Assembly (NCBI GenBank): GCA_035578905.1
Contig: JAQJVL010000084.1
Coordinates: forward strand, 2,449,015 to 2,513,014
Direction: 5' to 3'
From: Stictocephala bisonia
Lineage: Eukaryota; Arthropoda; Insecta; Hemiptera; Membracidae
Length of the DNA stretch: 64,000 nt
Both the position numbers and the translations under genes were made by a program. Each line of letters starts with the position of its first letter. Positions within the stretch are counted from its first letter, which is position 1. Under the pieces are notes generated by a model that saw only the letters and a list, made by a program, of their open reading frames with translations, had not been told where the DNA came from and ran no database searches. Shown here in pieces: positions 45,825 through 58,027 of the stretch.

Positions 45825-46255
45825 TTACCAAGTGTATCAAAACAGAAAAAAACAACCAACACACAAGAATCATTACAAAATTATGTAATAAGTATTTCAA
45901 ATGTATAATATTATTTTAAAATGAATACACAATTATACTTTTGTCATTTTATCGTGATTAATACCAGATTTGATTTTAGCTGGTTAGGAAAATTAAAAAC
46001 CCATTGAATTTATAAAAACACTGTTGTGGGCTGTGATAAAATGTTAGGTGCGAATGATAAGTTAAATTGCTGAATAAATTAAATCATGGTTAATATTGTT
46101 TTATATTTTTTTGCTTACCCAAAATTATTTTTGAGAAGTTCACTGATTGATTGGGAGAAAAATAAATAGGCAAAGAAGGTGTGGAATGGTTCTCTTAGAC
46201 TAAATTAAATAATTACCTTCGTCAATCAGCTCATAAGTTCTTAACAAATGTTACC

Positions 46256-46285
46256 GCCGTTTCGACATCAAAGTGCCATCTTCAG
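46256..46285 (-). ncRNA. Hammerhead-like core, left arm of palindrome 2
   Basis: On the minus strand: CTGAAGA, tggca…tgtc as stem II with one G-U pair, GAAAC, ggc. Core boxes CUGAAGA and GAAA fit the hammerhead consensus (CUGANGA). A clear cleavage triplet is not obvious. Confidence 0.35.
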
Positions 46286-46595
46286 ACATTGAAGTTCAGC
46301 CATAAGGCGTCGTTAAAGTATAAAATAAAAAACTTACACAAACAACACACACATTACGAAAACAAATTTTACTAAACAGGCCTGTTCCGAGACACACATT
46401 TCACGCACTCGAGCAAGTAGCTGACTCATGGCTATGCTATGACAAAGTCAGCTACTTGTTCGAGTGCGTGAAATGTGTGTCTCGGTACAGGCCTGTTTAG
46501 TAAAATTTGTTTTCGTAATGTGTGTAATGTGTGTGTTGTTTGTGTCAGTTTTTTATTTTATATTTTAACGACGCCTTATGGCTGAACTTCAATGT

Positions 46596-46626
46596 CTGAA
46601 GATGGCACTTTGATGTCGAAACGGCC
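46596..46626 (+). ncRNA. Hammerhead-like core, right arm of palindrome 2
   Basis: Plus-strand counterpart: CTGAAGA, stem II, GAAAC, ggccg. Same reading as the left arm. Confidence 0.35.
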
Positions 46627-46919
46627 GTAACATTTGTTATGAACTTATGAGCTGATTGACGAAGGTAATTATTTAATTTAGTCTTATAAGCAGCTCAGGG
46701 GCTAGAAAATATGGATTTTAGTTCTCTTAGAGTCGAGGTATAGTTAATAAAACACATGACGGACCTCAGAGTACGGCTCTGACTTTGTTGACTTAAGCTT
46801 TCTTCTCTCTGTGTTCTTCATAAAAATACAGGAATAGTTTTCAGTACAGATTGATTTTAAACAAACTGTCCTAAACCAATACATTGGTTTATTAATATAT
46901 TGACATTAGATTAATTATA

Positions 46920-47898
46920 TCTGTATGTAATTAATACAAACATTCCAGTTCTCAGAAGTTATTTAATATAAAGTCATGAAAATTACTATGCATCTTGGTC
47001 TTAATGTTAACATATCCATTCACATTTTTATTTATGTAAACTAATCCTTTTTTTCATGTAAAGCTTAATTTCCCAAAAACCTTAAATTTGAGTCCATACT
47101 TCTTATACCGGTATACAAAAATATTAAATAATTCAGTCTTACACACCGTAGTATGAATGATTTAAAGCTGAGACATTGCTTTTTTTGTAATGAAACAACG
47201 TGATTCTTTGGCCAGGAAATGTTTTATTTTTAACATTTTTCAGTTAATAGTTGTTTTATATTTAAAATATTTATAGGCCTATCATAATGTGTAAAATTTA
47301 AGTATTTGATATTTTTGTATCTAACAGGTTTTGAATAAAGTTTAAGGTTTTTGACATATTTAACTTTAAACGTTTAAACCTACCACTATTAAACAAAGTC
47401 TCGTGTAAAGAAATGAAGTGTTGAGGGAATATGTCAACTATTTAGACAAAGATGCAAAGTTTAATGATTCTATCTGAAATAACTTTTGAAATGTTTGTAA
47501 AACGTTACTTGCAGACAGACAGGCGGAAACGGAGCGTAATAGTCTACTTAATATACTATTTTGTTTTCTTTGAATTTTGGAATAACCTCCTGAAGTTTGG
47601 CTGTCTACTTGCAAGACCCTATGTATCAATATTAACTATAGATAAAATTAATCTTTTATTTCACTTAATTTATCATCACTTAAATGAAACATCTAGTTTC
47701 AATATGTTACTAGTGTATATAAATTCTTGATTTTGGGAATTATTGTATTTCATGTGACCATTTTGATATTAATATATTATTTGTGTTTGTAAGAGAAAAC
47801 TTTGACTATAACCTAAAAAATTTTACAAGTTTTTCGCTTAGGCAGCAACTATTTATTTAAACTTCACTATTCAATGAAAAATCACTTTCATAAAGTAA
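46920..47898 (-). repeat. Right arm of the ~1-kb inverted duplication
   Basis: Inverted counterpart of 44,697-45,680. It includes an end of the putative TIR transposon (47,581-47,626) and its flank, so the duplicated unit is larger than the transposon alone. Confidence 0.9.
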
Positions 47899-48420
47899 TA
47901 TAAACAATATATTATGTACTATATTGATAATAATAATTTTTATATACTTAATAATTAAATATATATTATATCAACAAATCTAACTGTTATTGAAAACCAG
48001 GAATCAAACTGTGGGTATTACTACTGTATGTAGTTTTAAAGAAATAATAACATATTTTGTATGTTTAAAGCAATGAGATTATTATATAAATATAAACTGT
48101 TTTGAAAATGTATACATTCATTTTTTTTAAATCAGTCATGAAAACAAAATATTTACTAATAAATAATTATTATTTTGACCTTAATAATCTTCTACTGTTA
48201 TGATTGAGCTCATAACAATAGAAGAACTCCGCACACAGTACTTCACATTGCTAATAGTAGTGGTATCAATGTCAAGAGAGTCTCATTAATTAGGTATTTT
48301 ATTTTGTATCACCCTATCCCAAAATTGTGGCGCAGTGCTGTAACCCAGCTACATGGGGACAAAGTGTTTGGGAGATTGTAGGCGATAGGTTGGATGCTCG
48401 GTTCTCATAATACCGACATG
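47899..48420. other. AT-rich non-coding stretch
   Basis: No gene seen. The last ~100 bases (from 'gtggcgcagtgctgtaaccc') are GC-richer and may be the 5' part of the SINE-like element that follows. Confidence 0.45.
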
Positions 48421-48790
48421 GCGTCCGCTTGATGGTTGCTATCGGCGTGGACACTACTAGAGAAGTCTGGGGTGTCCATGTTGGGTGGTAATCATTGTGC
48501 GGATGTTGTGTGGTGGAGATAACTGACTATCAGGCTTGTCAATCAGCTGAAAATCAGACCAGCACTACGTGGTTCGGATTCCACGTAAAGCTGTAGGTCC
48601 CTTAGTTGCCCTGGCTGTTGGGCTATTAATAAATTGCCCTTTCTGAGGAACAGTTGAACTCAGTTAGTAACCAGACTACACTCATCCACACTCATCCTAC
48701 ACTCGTATAACCATTCATATTCGCCTTAAAATACCAACAACGTTGTGTCGGCGACTCATATGTAAGAATAAGAATAAGAATTAATTAAAT
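48421..48790 (+). mobile_element. SINE-like element, copy 1
   Basis: Contains 'gtggttcggattccacg' (B-box-like), then 'agctgtaggtccctta' and 'gttgggctattaataaat', and ends in a (aagaat)n tail. The same sequence in the same order occurs at 49,497-49,815, and its 3' part at 52,000-52,130. No A box at the proper spacing, so tRNA origin is uncertain. Confidence 0.6.
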
Positions 48791-48811
48791 AAATTAAAAT
48801 AATATTAAATA

Positions 48812-49360
48812 CTAGCTGTACCCGCCCGCTTCCCCGGTCATAATATTGAGTTTGATTTAGAACCTAATAGCTGAAAGAATTCGAGCATTTTTGCTTCTTC
48901 TACCAATATTAGATTTTTTAGGAGGCATGTCATAAAAAGTAAACTGCAAAACAAATAATTATTTATTTTTTATTTTCACGTTTCACCACATGTTTTAATT
49001 ACCGAGGAAAAAAGGTTAACACCAAATACAGATCACCTGATCAAGTAAAAGTAGTGTGTGCTACACTCTCAAGGTCAAATGTAGAACTACATTAAATCAA
49101 AACATATACAGTACTTTTGTTGTGAGAACTTCAATCTGCTTATGTCATGTGAAACTAAATTAAACCACACAGTCATATGTTTTTTGTAAACAATTCAGAT
49201 TCTCCATTTGAATAACATGGGATCTTTAGGAGCCCGTGGGGCGGGACACTGTGGACGGATCTGCATCAAACTTCACGGAAACCATCTCGGGAGTATACAG
49301 GACAACATCCTAAAGTTTCATGGCGATCGGTTGGATGGTTTGGCAGCGCATAAACTTCAA

Positions 49361-49415
<55 letters not shown>

Positions 49416-49439
49416 AACATCCTCTTTTATAAATATAGA
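48812..49439 (-). mobile_element. Non-autonomous Helitron, copy 2
   Basis: Minus-strand 5' end TC (49,438-49,439) and 3' CTAG (48,812-48,815), inserted between A and T with no duplication. It shares with copy 1 a ~250-bp block (gtttggcagcgcataaact, gcccgtggggcggga) and the internal TA run (49,364-49,413). At 628 bp it keeps ~140 bp more of the 3' part than copy 1. A GC-rich block precedes CTAG, as expected for the terminal hairpin, but pairing is degraded. Confidence 0.85.
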
Positions 49440-49496
49440 TTCTAGGTTTACTTAGAATCAAAGCGAAATTTTCGATATTCGGTCATACTACCAACT

Positions 49497-49815
49497 AGGC
49501 GACCACTCAATGGCTGCTATCAACGAGGACACTTCTAAATAAGTCTGGGGTATTTGTGTTTTGTGTTAGTCAGTGTCCGAATGTTCAAGTAGGTAATATA
49601 ACTTGAGTATCAGTCTTCTCATTAGCTGAAAATCTAAACAATACATGGTTCGGATTCCAAGTAAAGCTGTAGGTCCCTTAGATGCCCTAACTATTGGGCT
49701 AGGAATAAATGTCTATTTCTAAGAAGCGGTCTATCTTAGTCACTAACAAGCCTATGCAGTCATCCACATTCATACTAAAATACGCATCAAGAATGCTGTG
49801 TCGGCGTCTCATATT
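49497..49815 (+). mobile_element. SINE-like element, copy 2
   Basis: Co-linear with copy 1 from 'gcgaccactcaatggctgct' through 'atggttcggattcc' and 'aagctgtaggtccctta' to 'tgtgtcggcg'. Followed by a short local repeat (ctggag…gatcaccgaagta). Confidence 0.6.
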
Positions 49816-50049
49816 ACTGGAGAGTGGGTCGCTGAAGTATGTGTTGCTAGTACTGGGGGATCACCGAAGTAGTATCGGCAAGTACTGGAGGGGGGATCAC
49901 CGAAGTACGTAAAAAATAAATTAAAATCATAACTCATATGTTGAAATAGTAAATAGTAAACATTAAGCAAAATTTATTATTATAAATAATAGGTACAGTT
50001 TATTTAACCAAGTGACTTATGTGGGAGTTTTGGCGTGACTGTACTTGCG

Positions 50050-50057
50050 TGACGTCA
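50050..50057. promoter_or_regulatory. CRE palindrome
   Basis: A perfect TGACGTCA lies ~113 bp upstream of the candidate first exon at 50,163, in the least AT-rich part of this region. It could bind CREB/ATF factors. A single 8-mer is weak evidence alone. Confidence 0.4.
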
Positions 50058-50099
50058 CGTAGTTTGTCTTGAGACACTTGGATGGCAACATAAACACAG

Positions 50100-50178
50100 A
50101 GAAATAAAATCAACAGGTTGTAACACGGAGTAACGTTCTTGACACGCACAGTCTCTGATTACATGGACGGAGGTAAGT
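50100..50178 (+). other. Candidate first exon with splice donor
   Basis: The segment ends ATGGACGGAG followed by GTAAGT, an ATG with three codons and a perfect donor site at 50,173. The preceding 130 bases are GC-richer than average and hold a CRE. This could be the 5' end of a host gene transcribed to the right. No downstream exon can be assigned with confidence. Confidence 0.3.
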
Positions 50179-50320
50179 CAAAGCATTTCTTTACCTTACA
50201 TTAAAAATAATACGTTTTACTAAAGTAAAGCAAAATTTCTTACACCTGATTATAATGACCTTGACTGTTACGGTATTGTTTCACAAAATGTCATAAAACC
50301 AAATGTATATCAAACAAAAA

Positions 50321-50358
<38 letters not shown>

Positions 50359-50764
50359 AAGTAAACTAAACTAAAAAAAATCAACACGTTTACCAAATAA
50401 TTAGAAAAAAAACATAACAAACAATAAAATTAAACCGTATAATATATTATTTAACAGTTTATACAACGTTAAGTTGTGAGATAAATTTAGTTTAATTACC
50501 TGTTTTTCATATTTGCTCTTCACTAAAAAGTGTTATTTGGTTCAAGCTAGTTAAAGGTATTTGAGTTATTCTGCACTTAACTTTCGACAGTTTGAAAGAA
50601 TCTCGTATAAGTACAAATAAAAACAACATATATCTCATATGTAACAATAAATGCTCAGTTTCAGTAAGATGTTCTTTAGTAGTTCTCATACATTAATCAT
50701 CTAGTCTAAAATATACAAATTATGTTTCATTTACTGGGGTTGGACAAATGTGAAAAGGCATACG

Positions 50765-50975
50765 ATTTCTTAGTTGTATATGTCCTTTCTCTTACTAATA
50801 TTATCTGACAATGCCTATTTCATAGTTGTATATGTCCTTTCTCTTACTAATATTATCTGACAATGCCTATTTCTTAGTTGTATACGTCCTTTCTCTTACT
50901 AATATTATCTGACAATGCCTATTTCTTAGTTGTATACGTCCTTTCTCTTATTAATATTATCTGACAATGCTTATT
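50765..50975 (+). repeat. 52-bp tandem repeat, ~4 copies
   Basis: 'tagttgtatatgtccttt' recurs at 50,771, 50,823, 50,875 and 50,927, an exact 52-bp period with very few substitutions, so it is young. Confidence 0.9.
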
Positions 50976-51428
50976 TCGGAATACTTATCCTTAAACTTAA
51001 TTATTAAATAGGAGAAAAAACATTACTGTTTTGGATGTTTGAGGTTAACTATTTTTAATTAAAATCCTTTAATTAGATTAAGCATTATTTATAAAAGTGT
51101 AAACACTCTTTTAATCACTTTTTTCAAAATTTAATCATTAATTAATTATCTAACAGCTACAATATATTTATTTTTTGTGTAAAAAGACCAAAATCTATTT
51201 AAAGAGTTTATATACTATTTTTCTAATGTAGATTTATAAACATTTTTACTGGTGAAACCAAGATCATTTAACATTACAAACTATATTGTTACTGTTTTAA
51301 TACTAACTTAAAGACGCAAATAGTAATTGTGAAACAATAAAATACATTTCATACTTTAGTTTATTATTACTTTTCACAGTGAATACTAATTTTCTTATGA
51401 ATTTTGCCAATTCCAATAACAGTTTTAC
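50976..51428. other. AT-rich non-coding stretch
   Basis: Nothing recognisable. Confidence 0.5.
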
Positions 51429-51573
51429 CGGCGTGGTGGCTCAGTGGCTAAGGTTTTGGACTACGGTGGCAAGTTCCAAGGTTCGCAATCCCATATGAGC
51501 TAATGGTTGGTATTTCACTCGTTGCATATAGTTCACGCAAGGCCTACAGGGCCATCTAAAAAATAAAAAAGTT
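51429..51573 (+). mobile_element. tRNA-derived SINE
   Basis: 'gtggctcagtggctaagg' at 51,436-51,453 fits the RNA polymerase III A box and 'ggttcgcaatcc' at 51,480-51,491 the B box, at a tRNA-like spacing. A short body and an A-rich tail (ctaaaaaataaaaaag) follow. The acceptor ends do not pair, so it is a SINE and not a tRNA gene. Confidence 0.65.
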
Positions 51574-51999
51574 GGATATAAGCTTTAATACTTAACTTCA
51601 ATGGTAAACAAAATGAAATAATTTTATTCATAGCGAGGCTTTTTTTGGATATAAAGAAACAAATTGAGTTAAACAGTAAATCCTTGATTTGTTATTCATA
51701 CGGCAGCCACTTCATTGTTAAGCTTCCTGGCTTATGATATTTACATAGTGATGAATTTGGATGTTCTTTAGTCCACGCTATAACTTTTGATGTAATATTA
51801 CTGCCATTACGTAAATTTTTGTTAAAATGAATGCAATGGGGGCGGAGTGACACTTACAGCTACAGGAGTGTGTTTATTGCAATACTTACTGTGCACAGTT
51901 TGATGTAATAAGAGTTATTAATATGTCTTAATTCTGAATACTTTATCATTGTATTATGAATGAAGATGAACGAGTTATACTAAATGATTATGCCTGGAA

Positions 52000-52130
52000 A
52001 TTGGGCCATTAATAAATAGTCCTTTCTGAGCTAAGTCGAACTCAGATAGTAACAATAATTACACTCGTTCATCTACAGTCATCTCTCGCCCATAGTTCTA
52101 CGATCGGTGTCTTAGAGATGAATAATGAAT
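52000..52130 (+). mobile_element. SINE-like element, 3' fragment
   Basis: 'gggccattaataaatagtcc' through 'ttctgagct' and 'actcgttcatc' match the 3' part of the elements at 48.4 and 49.5 kb. A (gaataat)n tail follows. Confidence 0.5.
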
Positions 52131-52549
52131 AATAAGATGACTTTTAATTAATAACAAATAATGTTGCCATCACTTTTTAACTCTTAATTCATTTGTTACA
52201 AACACATTCTAAACCAGTCACTGTACAGAAGTAACTGTTGCATATGTTCCTTCAACCTTAGGTTGGCTTTCATACTTATCAAATCTTCCAAGAACTTGCC
52301 TCGTAAAATATGAAGTATCAATTAATATTTAATTTGTTTTAAATACATTTTCCTTCAAAATAGGAAGGCACAAGAATCATCGGATGAATTGTTGTAGAAG
52401 TTTTACCCAAGCAAATTATGTTTTTTGTAGATCTTTTCATTTTAATATTAATATTTGCTATTTTCAGACTAGATAATATTTATTAAGGGAGAGCAGTTTC
52501 TTTTTAATCTTATCCTGCCCATTTCCTATAGAGTAGGGATTTTTATGGA

Positions 52550-52715
52550 GAACTCCTTCGGACATAATAAGGGGAAGAATGAGTACAGTACAATGTGATG
52601 TTTATTTATAATAACTTCCAGAAAAAGGCCAGGATTGAACTTCCACTATCTCTAACTCCAGTTCGAGGTCCTGAGCGCTCGGCCACTGGCTCTACCAGGC
52701 ATATGGGTCTACCAC
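52550..52715 (-). mobile_element. tRNA-Ser-like SINE, minus strand
   Basis: On the minus strand 'gccagtggccgagcgctcag' resembles the 5' half of tRNA-Ser/Leu (A box), and 'gaagttcaatcctggcc' gives a B box and a 5-bp acceptor match (gccag/ctggc). The arms are otherwise imperfect. Better read as the head of a SINE than as a working tRNA. Confidence 0.45.
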
Positions 52716-53010
52716 AAGCACTAGAAAATAAATGTCAAATGAGAATAAGCAATCAGCATACACTGCATCAATAAATATACATCAAATTATCAAATACGTT
52801 TATATTTGAAAGGAAACAGTTATTCGATATAATGAGGGACTTTTATTTTAGTTACTCCAAAAGAACTATTTTCACTCCAATTAAGTAACATTAAAGAAGG
52901 TAAAACTAATTTTTAACACTATACAATTATTTTATATTTACTAATATTAATAAACATATGTGTTAAATTAACTAAAATGTAATCGGGTTGCCTTAAAAAC
53001 GTATACACCG

Positions 53011-53196
53011 ATGTTGGCTACAGGTTTCATATCATCTGATGTACCGATGGAGGTGGTGTACAAACAGTTGGACTCTTTACAAACATGCGGAGTGTTGTAC
53101 AGACTACAGAGAGAGCATTACAAATATAACGGAGGAGTGACCTTGGCCAAACGAAGTAGTAAGGCCAGCTGCAGGTTTTATTTTACAAGTTACTGA
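53011..53196 (+). other. Possible exon, function unknown
   Basis: A 61-codon open frame with balanced codon use and GC content clearly above its flanks, reading '…VVYKQLDSLQTCGVLY…'. A possible acceptor (ggctacag) lies at 53,017-53,024. No family recognised. It might equally be an unlabelled repeat fragment. Confidence 0.25.
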
Positions 53197-53903
53197 TGAA
53201 AGTATTCGCAGTTCGTTAGAATAATGTTTTCATGTGTAATGTAATTTGTAGAATGACATTTTTAAACATATCGATTTTAACGCATTTCATAACAGAACTT
53301 TCAATAAATACTATTAAAAATAAATAGATTGTAACCTACTTGATAAAACATTTTTTTTAATGTAACATTCTTAATTGTATTATTTATTTTACTTATTTCA
53401 TTGGGATCGATAAACTAATTAAATATTAAGTATATATTGTTGCATTGCTAATATTTTTGTTAGTAAATCTACTTTTTAATAACATTGAATTACAGTCTTG
53501 TATCATGCATCATTTCAGGCTAGAGAATGAGTAACCTATACCCTCTCAGTATACCATGTTTTGAAAGAGACTCCAAATTATTTCATAACAACTTAATAGG
53601 TCAGGTTTATACAAATTAAAATCACCTGACAATGACTAGATCCTTTTTAAATGTTTAAAAAGCAATAAATAAATAAGGTATTTATTTTGGAGCGATTTTC
53701 AACAATCAATGCTGATTTACAAAACAACTCAGTCCTATTACAATTATTTAAAAAAATTAAATGCTAATTTTATTTATTTATATTTAAAACATAATGTTAT
53801 GTATACAGTACAGTTATACAGTATGTGGATATATCAGTTTGTACTATACATTAAATATTTATTACATTGCTTTTATATGTAGTTTCAGATACACTCTGGT
53901 CTG

Positions 53904-54089
53904 TTACTCTGGAGGAAAATTCATTAAATAATTTGGGAGCAAATTACGCATATCTTTTTCTTTCAAATTCACGGTGAACGCGAGGCATCTCCAAAACTTG
54001 TTCCTGTCTAGTGCTGCGAGATCGGATCTGAGACCTGTTTTTTTTAGTTTTTCCCTCAAATATTCCAGCCTGCCAGTGTTTGTGTACAT
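53904..54089 (-). other. Possible terminal exon, function unknown
   Basis: A 61-codon minus-strand frame, charged and helical ('RLEYLREKLKKTGLRSDLA', '…NLKEKDMRNLLP'), ending in TAA at 53,904. GC content is above the flanks, and a possible acceptor (actggcag) lies near its start. No family recognised. Confidence 0.3.
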
Positions 54090-57000
54090 AAAATAAACCC
54101 AAACTTGACAAAGGTTTAGCTTATGTAAGGAAAAAGATATATCTCACGTTATTTGTAACAAAAAGCTAATTTCGGAAACCAAAGAGACAATTAAAAAATC
54201 CGTTTCGCTTGTAAGTCAACAAATAACTAAAAATTCAATACAGAAGATTTGCATTATTTACTCCAATAAATATACCTTTCACAATAGTAAACACATCGGG
54301 CCAGATCTCCATAGAATTTGTAAACTTTTTGCATACGTTACTAAAGTCTTCTCAAATTGTAAAGTATATATAACACTTTGGAATACTACTTCATGAGCAG
54401 AAGTTACCACTGATACAATTCTTAATAAGGTTACCAAATCAAAAAATTTGATTTTTGTGATTGCCATGAAGGCTTTTTAAAAATATTATGAATCAGTACA
54501 CTGTTTATTATACAGGCTGGCAATGCAACAATATATATTTAATAGCTTCATACACAAGTTCATATTCATTTAGGCATATGTTACAAACTTTGACGTATGA
54601 AACATTTACAGATAGTTTTAAATAAACTTAATTAAAATAATAAAAAACCCATAAAAAGTTACTTACTATATAACTACTTCTACATTCAATTGTAATTTTT
54701 TTGTCTGAAATATTTATGAACTTTTAGATTTTATATTTCAATAATTATTAACAGTTCACTTCATTATTTGAGTTGTAGAAGTAGTTGACCTAACATAATA
54801 ACATAAAATACAAAACATTATTTTATAAATAAAAGAAAAAATATTACCATGAAGAGTTTTGAGCTATATTTGAAAGACGTTTATTTCACCGAATGGAAAT
54901 ATTAGCTGTCAGATGATCACTCCTTAACTCGACACTGACTGGCATTAGTGTAATACCTGTCTTAAAAACATCGACTGAAGTATTTTTTTACTAACACTCA
55001 AACGGAGTAATCTACATAAAATAATCCCTCAATATATTTATAATTCACGTAAGGTGGTTCTTTTCAGACTATATTTCAAAGTTTTAAATAACTGCATTAC
55101 TTAGTAATCCATTTCATTGCATTGCAAGCGATTGAATTACAGTTTACACATATATTTTCAGTGGAAGTTATCAACTTTACGTCATAGGAATATGATATCA
55201 TCGTGTGTGCTCCATTCACTAACCTATATTTAAGCGTGCATTTTTACCATCCATAATACTCAATGTCTACCATACGCGTATAGCAGAAATCTCCTGGCCT
55301 GCGATACTGACGTTATTTACAAATTTTCACATTAATGTATTTTCGATTTATCTTTAGGTTGCATCACTAGTAAAGTAGAAAAAGGGTCCCCATGTAACCT
55401 TAATTCAGTTAACTTTTTAGACTTGTTCATTTATACAATAATATGTTGCTTGGAAATGTTTTATTTGTTACTTATGGAGTATATATAATTTCAAAGGTTA
55501 TGCAAAGTATATTCAATCAAATTTGCTAAAATGTGACAAACATTAACTAGTTAATTTATGATTAGTCATTTTTTTCACATTTTACGTATGTTTAGACTCA
55601 TGTTAGAACCACGTTGAATCTAAAAATTAAATACACGATAATCCAGTTATGTTATTTAAAATAACACCTCCATTAATCATCCCTGATAAACAGCTATAAA
55701 ATACCTGGCACAAAGCCAAATTCCTGTGAAGTTACTTCCCTCCAGAACAGGCAATGAACAAAGGAAAGGCTAATTACTTGTTAACTAAAATTCAGCCTTT
55801 ATTCACAAAGCAAGATCTTTTACAGTATAATTTAAATGTAACAAAGCCTCTTTCACTTTCTAACGTAATGATACATCAGTATATGCTCTTTATCATAAAT
55901 ATGTTTGGTAAGTCGATACATAATTTATTATTTAGACTACACCTATACACATACACAAACATCTATAGATTTATTACTTATGTTAAACTCGTAATACATG
56001 TAAGTTGGTATCGTGGTATTACGTTGTCATATATTTCGATAGTAAATTTGTTAACTTAATACACTCCTGGTTAGAAATAGGCCAGAAAAAAATAAGTAGA
56101 CGTAGACATTTTTTTATCTGCAAACGCATGCCTGTGCTGCTATCTAATGGAGAACGGTTTCAAATAACCACCTGGAAGACTGTTCGGTGTAGTAGCTCAG
56201 CAATTAGTTACCTCGGTATGTGCTGAAGAAAGACAAATAGAGGGAGATCAGCAACACAGTAGCCATATGAGTGGACATTCTAGTTGTATTTATAGTCAAC
56301 GGAATAAATGTAATAGTTGCAATAATAAATGCATAATGCATAGTTTAGTAAATGCATAAATATTACTGATGACCAATGGACAGCTGTGAACAATATCCGT
56401 TGATTTATATTATTTATATAGGTAGATTTATTTGTTTTAATTTTATTACCATTTAAATATGGATTAGTTAAAGCAAATATAGTTTTGTCAATGTTATAAT
56501 TGGAACATTAAATTCTGAACCCAAAAGAAACCTACAACAATTTATTTGCAATTTGGCGTTAAAATTATGAGTAAATGTGAGATAGATTAAAGACCGAGCG
56601 CTCTTCTGAAATGGCCTTAGTGAACGTTGACAATTTTAGTTAGTCTGGATTTGCCGTTTACTTACAATCTAACCATCGCACTATCAATAGCAAAATAAAC
56701 AATTACGTATATGTATAAAGTACATAGAGTAAATATGTATGTGTACTTAATTCCAAAATAAAATAAAGATGATATGTATATGATATATATTGTGATTTAA
56801 AACAACCATAGTATAGTCTACATGACGTTTTATGCCAATATAAATCTTCAAATAACGAACATTTCCCAAGCTATGTGATTCGATGTATGGAAATTTACTC
56901 TGAGTTTAAATTGTACAAGAAAAACTATGACTAAAATTTACCCAAAGACTTGGAGTAATGGAAGGGAGGATGTGTAGAACATTTTGTCTTTATAAATCTA

Positions 57001-58027
57001 AGTTTCTTTTCCAGTCTTTTTTTCTCTCGCAGAAGGACATCACTGTCATCAACTTGGCTTGAGATTCAAGACTTCTGTTCCTTGGGTTTAAGAAAAAGTT
57101 GAATTCGTCAACTTATAACAGCAATAAGCAAATATGTTTTATCTGAAGTTAGTATACAATTTCATTAAATTGAAGTGTAGTAAAAGCACACATTATAGAT
57201 TATATGATACTCCAAATAGTTGAGGAGTAAACCTTTTAACTAATTTTTCATATAAATTTATGTTTCAATCTTACTTACAAGCAATTAGTAAGTGACATAA
57301 TTTTAGTTACTTACTGGATAGTTTTTAATGTAAGTAAGGTACACTTAGTTTACAAAGAAATTTGTATTTTTACAGTAAGATGTCATCAGTGACCATAGAT
57401 ACAATTCATCTGACTAGTGTATAACGACAAAATAAAGTGATTTGGATAAAAATAATTAGTTCTAAAATAAATCGTTTAGGTGAATGTAAGTAGAGAATGA
57501 TAAAACATTTATTTACCATGGTCTCCATGGTACACTGATCTCACACCTATTGAGTTATTTAAATATATCCTTCGGGGACATATTAAAAAAAATATGTTAT
57601 GCAACTCCAGTATTGGACGCAATGGATCTTGTATCTATCCATGTTAAACCTGCTGCAACTGTTCACAGAAACAATCCTTCGAAATAGGGGTAGAATGAGA
57701 TACTTACGACAAATGATGTTTAAGGGCGCTACTTTTAACAACTGTCATGACAATTCTAAACTAATGTTTAAAGTTTCAACTTCATGTTAAATTGCAAAAT
57801 TTCAAGATTTTTTACCTTGCCCTTCACTAATAAATGTTTTCATAATTATTTTAGAATTTTCTAGTAATAAAAATCAAAACAATACATTTTAGAACTTGGT
57901 AACGTATTCTATTTAAACGACTCTATTGGTGTAATACACTAGTCTTACAAATTGCCTCTATGGTCACTAATAACTGCAAAAAATGATTTCGTTTCTATTA
58001 TGATTAGCTCAATGATAAAAACTGACA
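54090..58027. other. AT-rich non-coding stretch
   Basis: No gene or repeat could be supported. Open frames at 55,754 and 57,599 are short with AT-driven composition. Confidence 0.45.

Larger units (their letters stand above)
46197..46684. repeat. Fold-back palindrome 2 with hammerhead-like cores
   Basis: Arms of ~230 and ~239 bp around a ~19-base loop (46,427-46,445), nearly perfect. Outer ends are 'agactaaattaaataatta' and its complement. Each arm has one hammerhead-like core. The element sits in the spacer between the arms of the ~1-kb inverted duplication. Confidence 0.9.

Noticed and set aside
51429..51500. Functional tRNA gene
   Set aside because: A and B boxes are present but acceptor and anticodon stems do not pair and an A-rich tail follows, so it is a SINE.
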